9,542 bases of DNA, taken from Beijerinckiaceae bacterium (lineage in GTDB: Bacteria; Pseudomonadota; Alphaproteobacteria; Rhizobiales; Beijerinckiaceae). Under the pieces are notes generated by a model that was not told the origin of the DNA, did no database searches, and worked only from the letters and a program-made list of their open reading frames with translations. The position numbers were made by a program, and so were the translations under genes. Of this stretch, positions 1-6,991 are shown one piece after another (the first letter of the stretch is position 1; each line of letters starts with the position of its first letter). The stretch lies in contig CANHAW010000049.1 in NCBI GenBank assembly GCA_947458675.1, positions 1 through 9,542 of the forward strand, read 5' to 3'.

Positions 1-1354
1 CATCGCGCATGCGACGGGCGGCAGAAATACGCGTCAGAATGGGGCTTTGCGCGAGAACCTGATCGAGCATGTTCTGCGCATCTTCATTCCATGGCAGTTC
101 TGTCTCGAGTCGCGCCGGCGTCGCATCGATCCGGTCGAGATCTGTCGCCAGCGGCAGAATGTTGAACAAGGCATCGAACAGCGCGTTGCACACTTCCTGG
201 ATCAAATAGACCGAACCTGCATAGCCCATGAAAGGCGTGCCGGTGTGACGGCGAATGATCGCGCCCGGGAATGAGGCCGGAATATAAACGCCGCGTCCAC
301 CAGCTTCTTGCAGATACATGCGTTCGTTGAATGAACCGAAGAGCACGAGAGGCGTCTTTGTTTTCACAAGATCGCGCACCGATTGATTGTCAGGCTTGAC
401 GCCTGCCTTGCGCGACACGGCGAAATTACAGGGCAATCCCATTTCCTCTTCGAGGAAATGTCGCACGCCACGCGCATAGGTTTCGCTCGCGACAATGCCG
501 AAAGAAGCAGTGCCGAAGAAATCCTGCGTCACAGAGCGCCACAAATCCCAAATCGGCTTGATCGTTGTGTGTTTTTCGCGCTCGATAAAGGGCTCTGGAT
601 CGATCCCCAAAATCTCGCCCAAAGTGCGCAAGAATTTGGTTGTCGAATGCATGCCGATAGGCGCCTGAAGCCAGGGACGTTCCAGCGTCTCGCACAACAA
701 GGAACCAAATTCGCGATACATGCAGACATTGACTTCTGCATCGGCAAGTTTTGCGACATCGGCCAGATGGCTTCCCATCGGGAAGACCATATTGATCTGG
801 CAGCCAATACCCTCAACAATCCGCTTGATCTCGGCCAGATCGGAAGGCGTGTTGAACGTGCCGTAAATCGGCCCGATAATATTGACGCCCGGCTTTGCGC
901 CTTCCTTGCGTGCTTTCACCTTCGGGACGCGCTTGGCGCCATATTCTTTCCAGAGCCAGGCCAGCGCGCGATCGGCGCTCTGCCATTGGTCTTCATCAAT
1001 TGTGCGCGGCAGGAAGCGCTGGATGCTTGTGCCTTCGGGTGTCGCGCCACCGCCGATCATTTCGGCAATCGAGCCTGTCACAACAACGCTCGGTTGATTG
1101 GGATCGAGCGTCGTATGGGCGCGCTTCATCGCCTGTTCGGTGCCGTGCTGGGCGAGCTCTTCTTCGCCAAGACCTGTGACAACGACCGGCAATTCATGGG
1201 GCGGCAAAGCATCGGTATAATGCAACACCGCCGTCACCGGCAGATTCTCGCAGCCCACAGGCCCGTCGACAATCACCTGCAAGCCCTTGATGGCGCAAAA
1301 CGCATAGACTGCGCCCCAATAGCCACCTGCCCTGTCATGATCGAGGATCAGCAT
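1..1354 (-). CDS. bchZ: Chlorophyllide a oxidoreductase (COR) subunit BchZ, 3' end cut by window edge
   Basis: BchZ is one half of the catalytic BchYZ component of chlorophyllide a reductase, which reduces the C7=C8 double bond of ring B of chlorophyllide a to make a bacteriochlorin. Electrons come from the BchX iron protein. The frame opens with [20 protein letters not shown] and is open to position 1, giving 451 codons; the family usually has about 490, so roughly the last 40 are missing. Cys35 in GPVGCEN is the single cysteine BchZ is known to contribute to the [4Fe-4S] cluster shared with BchY. Further family-typical stretches are [20 protein letters not shown] (from residue 37) and the VTGLGEEEL block after it. 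The last visible part ([14 protein letters not shown], then [10 protein letters not shown]) matches the C-terminal domain shared by dark-operative protochlorophyllide reductase-type subunits. The ATG (1354-1352) shares one base with the bchY stop (TGATG), implying translational coupling. Confidence 0.97.
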   Translation of the reverse strand, partial: MLILDHDRAGGYWGAVYAFCAIKGLQVIVDGPVGCENLPVTAVLHYTDALPPHELPVVVTGLGEEELAQHGTEQAMKRAHTTLDPNQPSVVVTGSIAEMIGGGATPEGTSIQRFLPRTIDEDQWQSADRALAWLWKEYGAKRVPKVKARKEGAKPGVNIIGPIYGTFNTPSDLAEIKRIVEGIGCQINMVFPMGSHLADVAKLADAEVNVCMYREFGSLLCETLERPWLQAPIGMHSTTKFLRTLGEILGIDPEPFIEREKHTTIKPIWDLWRSVTQDFFGTASFGIVASETYARGVRHFLEEEMGLPCNFAVSRKAGVKPDNQSVRDLVKTKTPLVLFGSFNERMYLQEAGGRGVYIPASFPGAIIRRHTGTPFMGYAGSVYLIQEVCNALFDALFNILPLATDLDRIDATPARLETELPWNEDAQNMLDQVLAQSPILTRISAARRMRD

Positions 1355-2862
1355 CAGACTGGCTCCTCTGTATTGCGGGCAGCAGCGGCCTTTTCGAGCT
1401 TGCGCTTGAAAGCCTCGCGAAATTCCGGACGGTCGCGCGGCTCTTCCTGCCAGACGCCGGTTGCATGACCGGTTCCAACACCGTCGAAAAACGCGCTCAT
1501 GACATCGAAACGCGATTTGCCGGCTATGGCCGCATTGACAACCTGCGCGAGCGAGCCGGCGCCTGCAGGCCCAAAGAGCGGACGCGCGGAGACGAGATTG
1601 GTGAAGTAAAGCGAGGGAATGGATTTTTCTTTCGCCTTTTGCACAACAGGCGTTGTGCCAATGGCGAGATCGGGCTGGAATTCTTCCATTGCCGCGAGAT
1701 CCTGCTCGAGCGAGGCGCGAAATTGAACGCGGATGCCACGCGCTTCAAGCCATTCGCGGTCGCCATCAGACCAGATTGTGCGAGCACAGGCTGTGCCGAC
1801 ATAACGCACATCGGCGCCGCTTTCTGCGAGCAAGCGCGCAACGAGAAGTTCCGATCCTTCGTAACCGGAAACCGTAATCCTTCCCTTGACGGGAGTGGAC
1901 GACAGAGCGCCCTTGATGGCCGGCAGAAAGCGGTTCTTGGCTGCATCGACATGCGCCTGCGCAACACCGCAGGCAGCACCAATGGCAGCGAGCCAGGCAG
2001 CGGTACCATCGACGCCGACAGGTCCAGACCCCACGACCTTGCGGCCGGCGGTTTCAAACTCGCGAATCGACGCCGTGTAGAAAGGATGAATGGCAGCAAC
2101 GGCCGCGCAATCGAGCGCGGAATAAAGCTCTCGCCATTCGCGCACCGGAACAACGGGGCCTGCAGCCAGACCGAGCGGCTCCAGCATTGCGCCAATGCCC
2201 ATCGGATCGGCTGGGAACATTTCGCCGAGCAAAGTGATGGTCGGCTTGCCCGTGCGACCCTGACGCGGCGCCTGCACGGGGCCCTGCTCGGCCTCGTTGC
2301 GCGCATAATTCAGCATGGCGCCGGAGAGAACATCCTTGGCTTCTGCATGCGTGGGCACGCCGAAGCCCGGCACATCAATGCCAACAACGCGAACGCCGTT
2401 GATCTCTTTGGGCAGCAATTGCAGCGGTACGCCAGACGCCGTCGGCACGCAAAGATTGGTGACGATGATCGTGTCGTAAAGTGCAGGATCGGCCATTTCG
2501 AAAACGGCAGCGCGAATGTCTTCGAAGAGTTTACCGGTGACGAGCGTTTCCGAATTGAACGGAACGTAACCGACAGACCGTTTCGCCCCGTAAAAATGCG
2601 AGGTGAAAGTCAGCCCATAAACGCAGCAGGCGCTCCCTGACAGAATCGTTGCCGTGCGGCGCATGCGAAGGCCCACACGCAGAGAGCCGAAAGCCGGACA
2701 CATGCTTTGCGGCTGGTCGTGCGGGCCTTTGGGATAATCGGCAGCAAAGCGATCAAGCGTCTCGCTTTTGCCGGCAGCTTCCGCCGCGCGACGCATCTCG
2801 TCGGCTCCGGCGTGACAACCGGAGAGAGTTTCGAGTTTGTGGGGCGAGACGTTTTCGTTCAT
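1354..2862 (-). CDS. bchY: Chlorophyllide a reductase subunit BchY
   Basis: BchY, 502 residues, is the nitrogenase-NifDK-like partner of BchZ in the catalytic component of chlorophyllide a reductase, a late and committed step to bacteriochlorophyll a. It carries Cys55 ([10 protein letters not shown]), Cys79-Cys80 (SGSACCVYG) and Cys138 ([10 protein letters not shown]). The spacing of 55, 80 and 138 is the same as that of the three cysteines reported to bind the [4Fe-4S] cluster in the Rhodobacter enzyme, so the cluster site looks complete together with BchZ Cys35. The middle part ([16 protein letters not shown] and [19 protein letters not shown]) is the Rossmann-like domain of oxidoreductase/nitrogenase component 1. 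Length is normal for the family. The ATG lies 3 nt after the bchX stop with no clear Shine-Dalgarno sequence, so translation is probably coupled to bchX. It overlaps the bchZ start by one base. Nothing looks broken. Confidence 0.97.
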   Translation of the reverse strand: MNENVSPHKLETLSGCHAGADEMRRAAEAAGKSETLDRFAADYPKGPHDQPQSMCPAFGSLRVGLRMRRTATILSGSACCVYGLTFTSHFYGAKRSVGYVPFNSETLVTGKLFEDIRAAVFEMADPALYDTIIVTNLCVPTASGVPLQLLPKEINGVRVVGIDVPGFGVPTHAEAKDVLSGAMLNYARNEAEQGPVQAPRQGRTGKPTITLLGEMFPADPMGIGAMLEPLGLAAGPVVPVREWRELYSALDCAAVAAIHPFYTASIREFETAGRKVVGSGPVGVDGTAAWLAAIGAACGVAQAHVDAAKNRFLPAIKGALSSTPVKGRITVSGYEGSELLVARLLAESGADVRYVGTACARTIWSDGDREWLEARGIRVQFRASLEQDLAAMEEFQPDLAIGTTPVVQKAKEKSIPSLYFTNLVSARPLFGPAGAGSLAQVVNAAIAGKSRFDVMSAFFDGVGTGHATGVWQEEPRDRPEFREAFKRKLEKAAAARNTEEPV

Positions 2863-2865
2863 CGG

Positions 2866-3885
2866 TTACACCGTGTCGTAAACGACTTCGAGGGACGGCT
2901 TCTGCGTGATCGTGCCACCGCACATGTCTTCGGCTGTTGCCGGAACAAGCACGACATCGCGACCCACTGCATCGCCGGAGAACAGGCCCAGCAATTCGTC
3001 CTGGCTCAGCGGCTTGGGACGAACCGGAGGCGCCTCGCCAACATTCACGGCGAGCGCTTCGAAAAGCGCACCCCATTGGCTCTCAGGCGTTCCGATAATT
3101 TCGTAATTGGCGCTCTTGCGACGAATGTCTTCATCGGCAGGAATGGCGGCCAGCACCGGGATGCCGGCAGCAGCAGCAAAAGCCTGCGCCTCACCGGTGT
3201 GATCATCCTTGTTGATGACCATGCCGGCCACGCCGACATTGCCGCCGAGCTTGCGGAAATATTCCACCGCCGAGCAGACATTATTGGCGACATAGAGCGA
3301 TTGCAGATCGTTCGAACCGACGACAATCACCTTCTGGCACATGTCGCGGGCAATCGGCAGGCCGAAGCCGCCGCAAACAACGTCGCCCAGGAAGTCGAGC
3401 AGAACGTAATCGAAGCCCCATTCATGGAAGCCGAGTTTTTCGAGCAGTTCGAAACCATGGATAATGCCGCGCCCGCCGCAACCGCGACCGACTTCCGGAC
3501 CACCGAGTTCCATGGCGAAGACGCCATCGCGCTTGAAGCAGACATCGCCGATGCGCACTTCATCGCCGGCGCGTTTCTTCTTGGTCGAGGTTTCAATAAT
3601 GGTCGGGCAGGCGCGACCGCCAAACAGAAGCGATGTCGTATCGCTCTTGGGATCGCAACCGATCAGCAGGACACGTTTGCCCTGCTGAGCCATCATGTAA
3701 GAGAGATTGGCGAGCGTGAAGCTTTTGCCAATTCCGCCCTTGCCATAAATGGCAATGATCTGGGTTTCTTTCTTGACCGGTCCGGTCGCTGGCGCATCGG
3801 GTTCGATGGCTGCTTCTTCACGCAAAGCGCGATCGGCTGCGCTTTGCAACATGGCTCCGGCTGATGGTCCGTGTGTCGCGTTCAT
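2866..3885 (-). CDS. bchX: Chlorophyllide a reductase iron protein BchX
   Basis: BchX, 339 residues, is the NifH/BchL-like ATPase homodimer that passes electrons to BchYZ in chlorophyllide a reduction. The P-loop YGKGGIGKS is at residues 47-55, the switch-type LIGCDPKSDTT at 74-84, and the two cluster cysteines are Cys136 (GRGCGGRG) and Cys171 (DVVCGGFG). These would hold one [4Fe-4S] cluster across the dimer interface. A hydrophilic leader of about 40 residues precedes the P-loop, as in other BchX proteins; this separates it from BchL. Two ATGs, at 3891 and 3885, are in frame. I chose 3885 because the GGAGG at 3898-3894 is 8 nt from it but only 2 nt from the other. The frame is open further upstream (to 4056) but that part overlaps bchC. 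The chosen ATG overlaps the bchC stop as ATGA, a typical sign of coupled translation. Confidence 0.97.
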   Translation of the reverse strand: MNATHGPSAGAMLQSAADRALREEAAIEPDAPATGPVKKETQIIAIYGKGGIGKSFTLANLSYMMAQQGKRVLLIGCDPKSDTTSLLFGGRACPTIIETSTKKKRAGDEVRIGDVCFKRDGVFAMELGGPEVGRGCGGRGIIHGFELLEKLGFHEWGFDYVLLDFLGDVVCGGFGLPIARDMCQKVIVVGSNDLQSLYVANNVCSAVEYFRKLGGNVGVAGMVINKDDHTGEAQAFAAAAGIPVLAAIPADEDIRRKSANYEIIGTPESQWGALFEALAVNVGEAPPVRPKPLSQDELLGLFSGDAVGRDVVLVPATAEDMCGGTITQKPSLEVVYDTV

Positions 3886-4826
3886 GAGCATGTCCTCCAA
3901 TCGAGCACCATCTTTAAGCAGGACGGATCTTCGAAAGCCGTGCGATAGGCTTCGTCGGCACCAGCCGCATCGCGGCAATGCGTGATCAATCCGTCGAGCG
4001 TCAGCTTTTTTTGTGCTATGAGCTCCTGCACAGCAGCCAGATCTTCCGGCTGCCATTCCGCCGCAACTCGCAAGCGCGCTTCGCGCATGAAAGCCGGTAC
4101 GAAACTGAAATTCGGGCGTTGATCATAAAAGCCCGCAAGAACGATTTCGCCGCGCGGGGCAAGCCGCATCAGCAATTCGTCGAGAATGTCTGCATCGCCG
4201 CTGACGTCGTAAATGGCGCGATAATCGCGGCGCTCGTCTTCGGCGGGATCGATGACGCGATAATCTTTTGCACCGCTGCGACGCGTCGGGTTGAGCTCCC
4301 AGACGGTTGGCGCAGCATGACCATTGGCAATCGTCAAGCGTGCAAGAAGACGCCCGAGTGCACCATGTCCGACGATCAGTTCGGGCGCATTTGCATCGCG
4401 CGCGGCCAGAGCATGTTGCGCTGTTGCGGCCAGTGCAAGCAGCACAGCCTCTTGCGCATCCGTTTGCTCATTCACTTTCGACACGCGCCGCGCCGGCGTA
4501 ATGACGCGCCTTGCAGCACCGCCAAACAAGCCACGCACATCGCGATAACAATTGGCGCCGGGGACGAAAACCGTCTCGCCGATTCGCGAGCGCGCACTTG
4601 CGCCTGCATCCACCACCAGGCCGACAGATTCGTAACCGGGAACCAGCGGATATCCCATGCCGGGGAAGGGCGGCATGCGCCCGCTCCAGAGCAGGCGCTC
4701 GGTGCCGGCGCTGACGCCGCTGAATTGAACATCCACAACAACGTCATCATCGCCCGGGGCGTTAAGGCCGACCCGGTCGAGTTCGAGCTCTCTTGGAGCC
4801 CTCATGACTATGGCGAGCGTGTTCAT
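3882..4826 (-). CDS. bchC: Bacteriochlorophyllide 3-hydroxyethyl dehydrogenase BchC
   Basis: BchC, 314 residues, oxidises the C3 1-hydroxyethyl group of the (bacterio)chlorophyllide to the 3-acetyl group typical of bacteriochlorophyll a. It belongs to the medium-chain dehydrogenase/reductase family. The GroES-like N-terminal half carries the BchC-typical GVSAGTERLLWSGRMPPFPG at residues 38-57, then YPLVPGYESVG and GANCYRD. The nucleotide-binding motif GHGALG is at 153-158. The frame is open up to 4889, but that extension starts from a TTG inside an operator palindrome and has no family character. The ATG at 4826 (MNTLAIVMRAP) gives the length known for Rhodobacter BchC. No Shine-Dalgarno sequence precedes this ATG; a hairpin stands there instead. 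The gene has its own promoter in the gap after crtF, and its stop overlaps the bchX start, so it probably leads a bchCXYZ transcript while also receiving readthrough from crtEF. Confidence 0.96.
   Translation of the reverse strand: MNTLAIVMRAPRELELDRVGLNAPGDDDVVVDVQFSGVSAGTERLLWSGRMPPFPGMGYPLVPGYESVGLVVDAGASARSRIGETVFVPGANCYRDVRGLFGGAARRVITPARRVSKVNEQTDAQEAVLLALAATAQHALAARDANAPELIVGHGALGRLLARLTIANGHAAPTVWELNPTRRSGAKDYRVIDPAEDERRDYRAIYDVSGDADILDELLMRLAPRGEIVLAGFYDQRPNFSFVPAFMREARLRVAAEWQPEDLAAVQELIAQKKLTLDGLITHCRDAAGADEAYRTAFEDPSCLKMVLDWRTCS
3894..3898 (-). promoter_or_regulatory. Shine-Dalgarno sequence that decides the bchX start
   Basis: On the minus strand GGAGG stands 8 nt before the ATG at 3885 and only 2 nt before the ATG at 3891. 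It therefore supports the shorter BchX reading. It lies inside the last codons of bchC and is the clearest ribosome binding site in this gene run. Confidence 0.7.
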
Positions 4827-4832
4827 GTGGAT

Positions 4833-4860
4833 GGGCACTCGCGGCTGGACGGGAGTGTCC
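4833..4860 (-). other. Inverted repeat (potential RNA hairpin) in the bchC leader
   Basis: In the minus-strand transcript GGACACUC (4860-4853) can pair with GAGUGCCC (4840-4833) across a 12-nt loop, making seven pairs and one A-C mismatch. The stem ends 6 nt before the bchC ATG, which is where a ribosome binding site would normally lie. It may influence translation or mRNA processing, or be chance. No terminator-like U run follows it. Confidence 0.4.
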
Positions 4861-4870
4861 AGCTCAGGGT

Positions 4871-4888
4871 TGTCAGTAAAACATGACA
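4871..4888. promoter_or_regulatory. CrtJ/PpsR-type operator, bchC proximal (TGT-N12-ACA)
   Basis: TGTCAGTAAAACATGACA is a full match to the TGT-N12-ACA consensus of the CrtJ/PpsR repressor, with 5-bp arms TGTCA/TGACA. It covers the predicted -10 element of bchC. The family represses bacteriochlorophyll and carotenoid genes in aerobic cells. The assignment comes from motif and context; the regulator gene is not in the window. Confidence 0.8.
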
Positions 4889-4902
4889 AAATTAGGTGTC
4901 AA
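4875..4902 (-). promoter_or_regulatory. Predicted sigma-70-type promoter of bchC
   Basis: On the minus strand a perfect TTGACA (4902-4897) is followed after 16 nt by TTTACT (4880-4875), a 4/6 match to TATAAT. Transcription would begin near 4868, leaving a leader of about 40 nt before the bchC ATG. Each element lies within one of the two CrtJ/PpsR-type palindromes, so a bound repressor would block RNA polymerase directly. This matches the known layout of the Rhodobacter capsulatus bchC promoter. Confidence 0.65.
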
Positions 4903-4914
4903 GGAAAGTTTACT
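4897..4914. promoter_or_regulatory. Second, imperfect CrtJ/PpsR-type operator of bchC
   Basis: TGTCAAGGAAAGTTTACT reads TGT-N12-ACT, one base off consensus. It starts exactly 8 bp after the first palindrome, the spacing known for cooperative CrtJ binding at bchC. It covers the -35 box and reaches into the stop codon of crtF (4915-4913). Confidence 0.6.
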
Positions 4915-6013
4915 ATCGAATCGCCTCAATCACGCTGGCCAGCATCGGCCGGGGCGTGCGCAAGCGGCGGACCTGCCGGAATCCGGCCTTTTGCAGCATG
5001 GCCTCGATCTCATCGGCGCCACGCGGCCGGCCAGAACCCATAGCCATGAGGTAAAAGCCAAAATAGGCTTCGCCCATGGCCTCGCTGCCGGCTATTCCGG
5101 CCATGGGCTCGGCCACAATCAGCCGTCCACCGGAGGGCAGGAAACGGGCGATTCGGTTGAGAAGAGACTGGGCGGCGCCATCGTCATGATCGTGGAGAAC
5201 TCTGACGAGACTCATCACATCGGCGCCCTCGGGGAGCGGATCGGAGTGAAAATTGCCGCCGATTCCTTTTGCCCGGCCACTCAGCTCCAGCTGCTCGAAC
5301 CGCGCCTGGGCGCGGGCCGCCACGGGGGGTAGGTCGAAAGTCACGACGCCGAGCTCCGGCCAGCGCTGCGCGGCCTCGGCGGCAAAAGCCCCCTCCCCGC
5401 CGCCGATATCGACAAGCCGGCGCACGCCGGCCAGCGAAATCGTGTCGAGCACGTCGCGGCGCACCAGCGTCTGCGATTGCGTCATGAGTTCGCTGTAGGA
5501 GGCGACCTCTGAATCGCTCACGCCTTCGCGCGCGCCATTGCGCGCATAAGCCCAGAAACGCGACAGGCTCGTTGGTCCGCCCTCGCCTTTCAGCATGGCG
5601 ACAGGATCGACCAGATCGGCATAAAGCAGCTTGTGATGGCGCACCATCGACAAGGCGCCTGCATTGCCCAAAAGCGCTGCCCCGTGCGGGCCAAGACCAT
5701 AGGAATCGCCGTCGCGCTTTTCGAGCAAACCAAGAGCCGATGCTGCGCGCAACAGGCGCAATGCGCCTTCTTCCGGCAGGCCGGTCAAACGCTGCAAATC
5801 GGCAAGTTTGCGAGGGCCGGCGCGCAAATGTTCGAACAGATTGAGTTCGACGCAAGCATGCAGAATTTGCGAATAAACAAAGCCGGCGACAAGATCGAAC
5901 ACTTGTTGTGCGCGTCGCGACGTAATTCCGCGCGTCAGCGGAAAACGCGCTGCAAAGGCCTGAAAGCGCGGGCTTGCAAGAAGATCATTGCGCCAGTCGC
6001 GCCAGTTTCGCAC
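4913..6013 (-). CDS. crtF: Carotenoid 1-hydroxy O-methyltransferase CrtF (demethylspheroidene/hydroxyneurosporene methyltransferase)
   Basis: CrtF transfers a methyl group from S-adenosylmethionine to the C1 hydroxyl of acyclic carotenoids, making the methoxy ends of spheroidene or spirilloxanthin. An N-terminal helical, dimerisation-type winged-helix region (VYSQILHACVELNLFEHL, then LTGLPEEGALRLLRAASALG) is followed by the SAM-binding motif LVDIGGGEG, at residues 200-208 counting from the GTG. Then come FDLPPV and a VRVLHDHDD segment, where small-molecule O-methyltransferases keep their catalytic region. There is no usable ATG near the N-terminus. The frame runs up to a TTG at 6046, which would overlap crtE by 20 nt (377 residues). 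A GTG at 6013, 13 nt after the crtE stop, gives 366 residues and begins just before the conserved NWRDW stretch. I prefer the GTG, but neither has a strong ribosome binding site. The gene follows crtE directly and must share its transcript. Confidence 0.94.
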   Translation of the reverse strand: MRNWRDWRNDLLASPRFQAFAARFPLTRGITSRRAQQVFDLVAGFVYSQILHACVELNLFEHLRAGPRKLADLQRLTGLPEEGALRLLRAASALGLLEKRDGDSYGLGPHGAALLGNAGALSMVRHHKLLYADLVDPVAMLKGEGGPTSLSRFWAYARNGAREGVSDSEVASYSELMTQSQTLVRRDVLDTISLAGVRRLVDIGGGEGAFAAEAAQRWPELGVVTFDLPPVAARAQARFEQLELSGRAKGIGGNFHSDPLPEGADVMSLVRVLHDHDDGAAQSLLNRIARFLPSGGRLIVAEPMAGIAGSEAMGEAYFGFYLMAMGSGRPRGADEIEAMLQKAGFRQVRRLRTPRPMLASVIEAIR

Positions 6014-6026
6014 AGGTTTACTCGCT

Positions 6027-6893
6027 TCAGGCTGCGGCCTGCGCAATATCGGCGGGCAGGAAGTGGCTGGCCTGATGGCGGATCAGCGCGCGCAATTCAG
6101 CCGCACGCGTGCAGGCCGGAATGGATTCCACCGCAAGATCGACGAGATCGTTGAGACGTGTGACAGCGCCGCGCAGACCAAGTTCGCGACAGGCGCTGGG
6201 GCGTGCCAAAGCCTCGTCCCGACCAACGGGCTTGCCCATGGTTTCCGGATTGCCGGCCACATCGCGAATGTCATCGGCCACCTGATAGGCCTCGCCGACA
6301 TATTCGCCCAAAGCGCGCCAGGGCTCATGGGCAACGCCCGCAGCCGCCGCGCCCGCCATTGTGGCTGCAGCAAAGAGCGCACCCGTCTTGGCGCGATGAT
6401 AACGCGACAGATCGATCTGATCCTCGCATTCCCACGCCTGCCCGGCGCAAAGCCCGCCTGGTGCACCCGTGGCGCGACTGACAATGATCGACAAAGGCGC
6501 CAGTCGCGTTGGATGTTTGTGGGCGCCAAGCGCCAGAGTATCGAAAGCCAGAACGATCAGCGCATCGCCGGACAAAACAGCAATCTGTTCGCCAAAAGCC
6601 CGATGCAGGGACATTTTCCCGCGGCGCGAATCTGCATTGTCGAAACAGGGCAGATCGTCATGGACGAGCGAGGCGCAATGGAGAAGCTCCACCGCCGCCG
6701 CCGCGCCATTGACAATCGCCTGATCGTCTTCGCCGCAGGCCCAGGCAACGGCCAGAGAGAGTTTCGGCCGCAGCCGTGCGCCGCCGGGAAAGACCGCATA
6801 ACGGAGCGCCGCCGCAAGTTTGGGCGGGCAATCCCTGGCCGCTCCGACCAAGGCCTGCTCCAGGGTAAATTCGATCCGGCTGCCGTTATCCAT
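6027..6893 (-). CDS. crtE: Geranylgeranyl diphosphate synthase CrtE
   Basis: CrtE, 288 residues, condenses isopentenyl diphosphate with allylic diphosphates to give C20 geranylgeranyl diphosphate, used for carotenoids and for the bacteriochlorophyll side chain. It is a trans-isoprenyl diphosphate synthase: GGARLRP at residues 37-43, first aspartate-rich motif DDLPCFD at 79-85 followed by NADSRRGK, and second motif DDIRD at 207-211. The long form of the first motif is usual for bacterial CrtE. LVHDDLPCFDNAD and ICAGQAWE-like GLCAGQAWECED (148-159) agree closely with purple-bacterial CrtE. The ATG at 6893 (MDNGSRIEFTLEQAL) aligns with the Rhodobacter protein start. An ATG at 6905 adds four residues but falls almost at the expected transcription start. 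The open frame up to 6959 begins at a TTG and crosses the operators, so it is rejected. It is divergent from crtD and first in the crtEF-bchCXYZ run. Confidence 0.96.
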   Translation of the reverse strand: MDNGSRIEFTLEQALVGAARDCPPKLAAALRYAVFPGGARLRPKLSLAVAWACGEDDQAIVNGAAAAVELLHCASLVHDDLPCFDNADSRRGKMSLHRAFGEQIAVLSGDALIVLAFDTLALGAHKHPTRLAPLSIIVSRATGAPGGLCAGQAWECEDQIDLSRYHRAKTGALFAAATMAGAAAAGVAHEPWRALGEYVGEAYQVADDIRDVAGNPETMGKPVGRDEALARPSACRELGLRGAVTRLNDLVDLAVESIPACTRAAELRALIRHQASHFLPADIAQAAA

Positions 6894-6910
6894 GGAGGCC
6901 CCCATTGGAA

Positions 6911-6928
6911 TGTCATATATACATGACA
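6911..6928. promoter_or_regulatory. CrtJ/PpsR-type operator between crtE and crtD (TGT-N12-ACA)
   Basis: TGTCATATATACATGACA is a full TGT-N12-ACA match with perfect 6-bp arms TGTCAT/ATGACA, the best palindrome in the window. It overlies the predicted crtE -10 and lies upstream of crtD, so one bound repressor could control both directions. Confidence 0.82.
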
Positions 6929-6942
6929 CCAAAGTGTGTCCA
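6914..6942 (-). promoter_or_regulatory. Predicted promoter of crtE(F)
   Basis: On the minus strand TGGACA (6942-6937) and TATATG (6919-6914) are separated by 17 nt, a fair sigma-70 match. Transcription would start near 6907, giving a very short leader to the ATG at 6893. As at bchC, the -35 sits in one palindrome and the -10 in the other. Confidence 0.55.
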
Positions 6943-6949
6943 TTATGCT
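6923..6949 (+). promoter_or_regulatory. Possible promoter of crtDC
   Basis: ATGACA (6923-6928) and TATGCT (6944-6949), 15 nt apart, are the best plus-strand pair in the gap before crtD. The match is modest and the spacer short, so the exact position is uncertain, but a rightward promoter must lie in or near this gap. Both boxes touch the shared operators. Confidence 0.3.
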
Positions 6950-6954
6950 GGACG
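6937..6954. promoter_or_regulatory. Second CrtJ/PpsR-type operator between crtE and crtD
   Basis: TGTCCATTATGCTGGACG is TGT-N12-ACG, with perfect inner arms GTCCA/TGGAC and one outer mismatch. It lies 8 bp after the first palindrome, the same 26-bp step as at bchC. It covers the predicted -35 of crtE and a possible -10 of crtD. Confidence 0.6.
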
Positions 6955-6991
6955 GTCAAGGCGCCGGTGTCAATGGCAGGGATCCAAAGGG

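Noticed and set aside
383..1468. Long plus-strand open frame of 361 codons opposite bchZ
   Set aside because: It is antisense to the conserved BchZ frame, has a His/Arg/Cys-rich composition typical of reversed GC-rich coding sequence, and shows no family motif.
1465..2640. Plus-strand open frame of 391 codons opposite bchY
   Set aside because: Lies opposite the fully conserved BchY; composition and lack of motifs mark it as a shadow.
2707..3864. Plus-strand open frame of 385 codons opposite bchX/bchY
   Set aside because: Opposite the P-loop protein BchX; no start context and no recognisable domain.
3886..4056. N-terminal extension of BchX by 57 residues
   Set aside because: This stretch is bchC read in another frame, and GGAGG places the start at 3885.
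3978..4886. Plus-strand open frame of 302 codons opposite bchC
   Set aside because: Shadow of bchC, ending inside its operator region.
4827..4889. N-terminal extension of BchC by 21 residues from a TTG
   Set aside because: The TTG lies in the operator and near the predicted -10, upstream of the likely transcription start; the 4826 ATG gives the known family length.
5988..6926. Plus-strand open frame of 312 codons opposite crtE
   Set aside because: Shadow of CrtE, whose aspartate-rich motifs are intact on the other strand.
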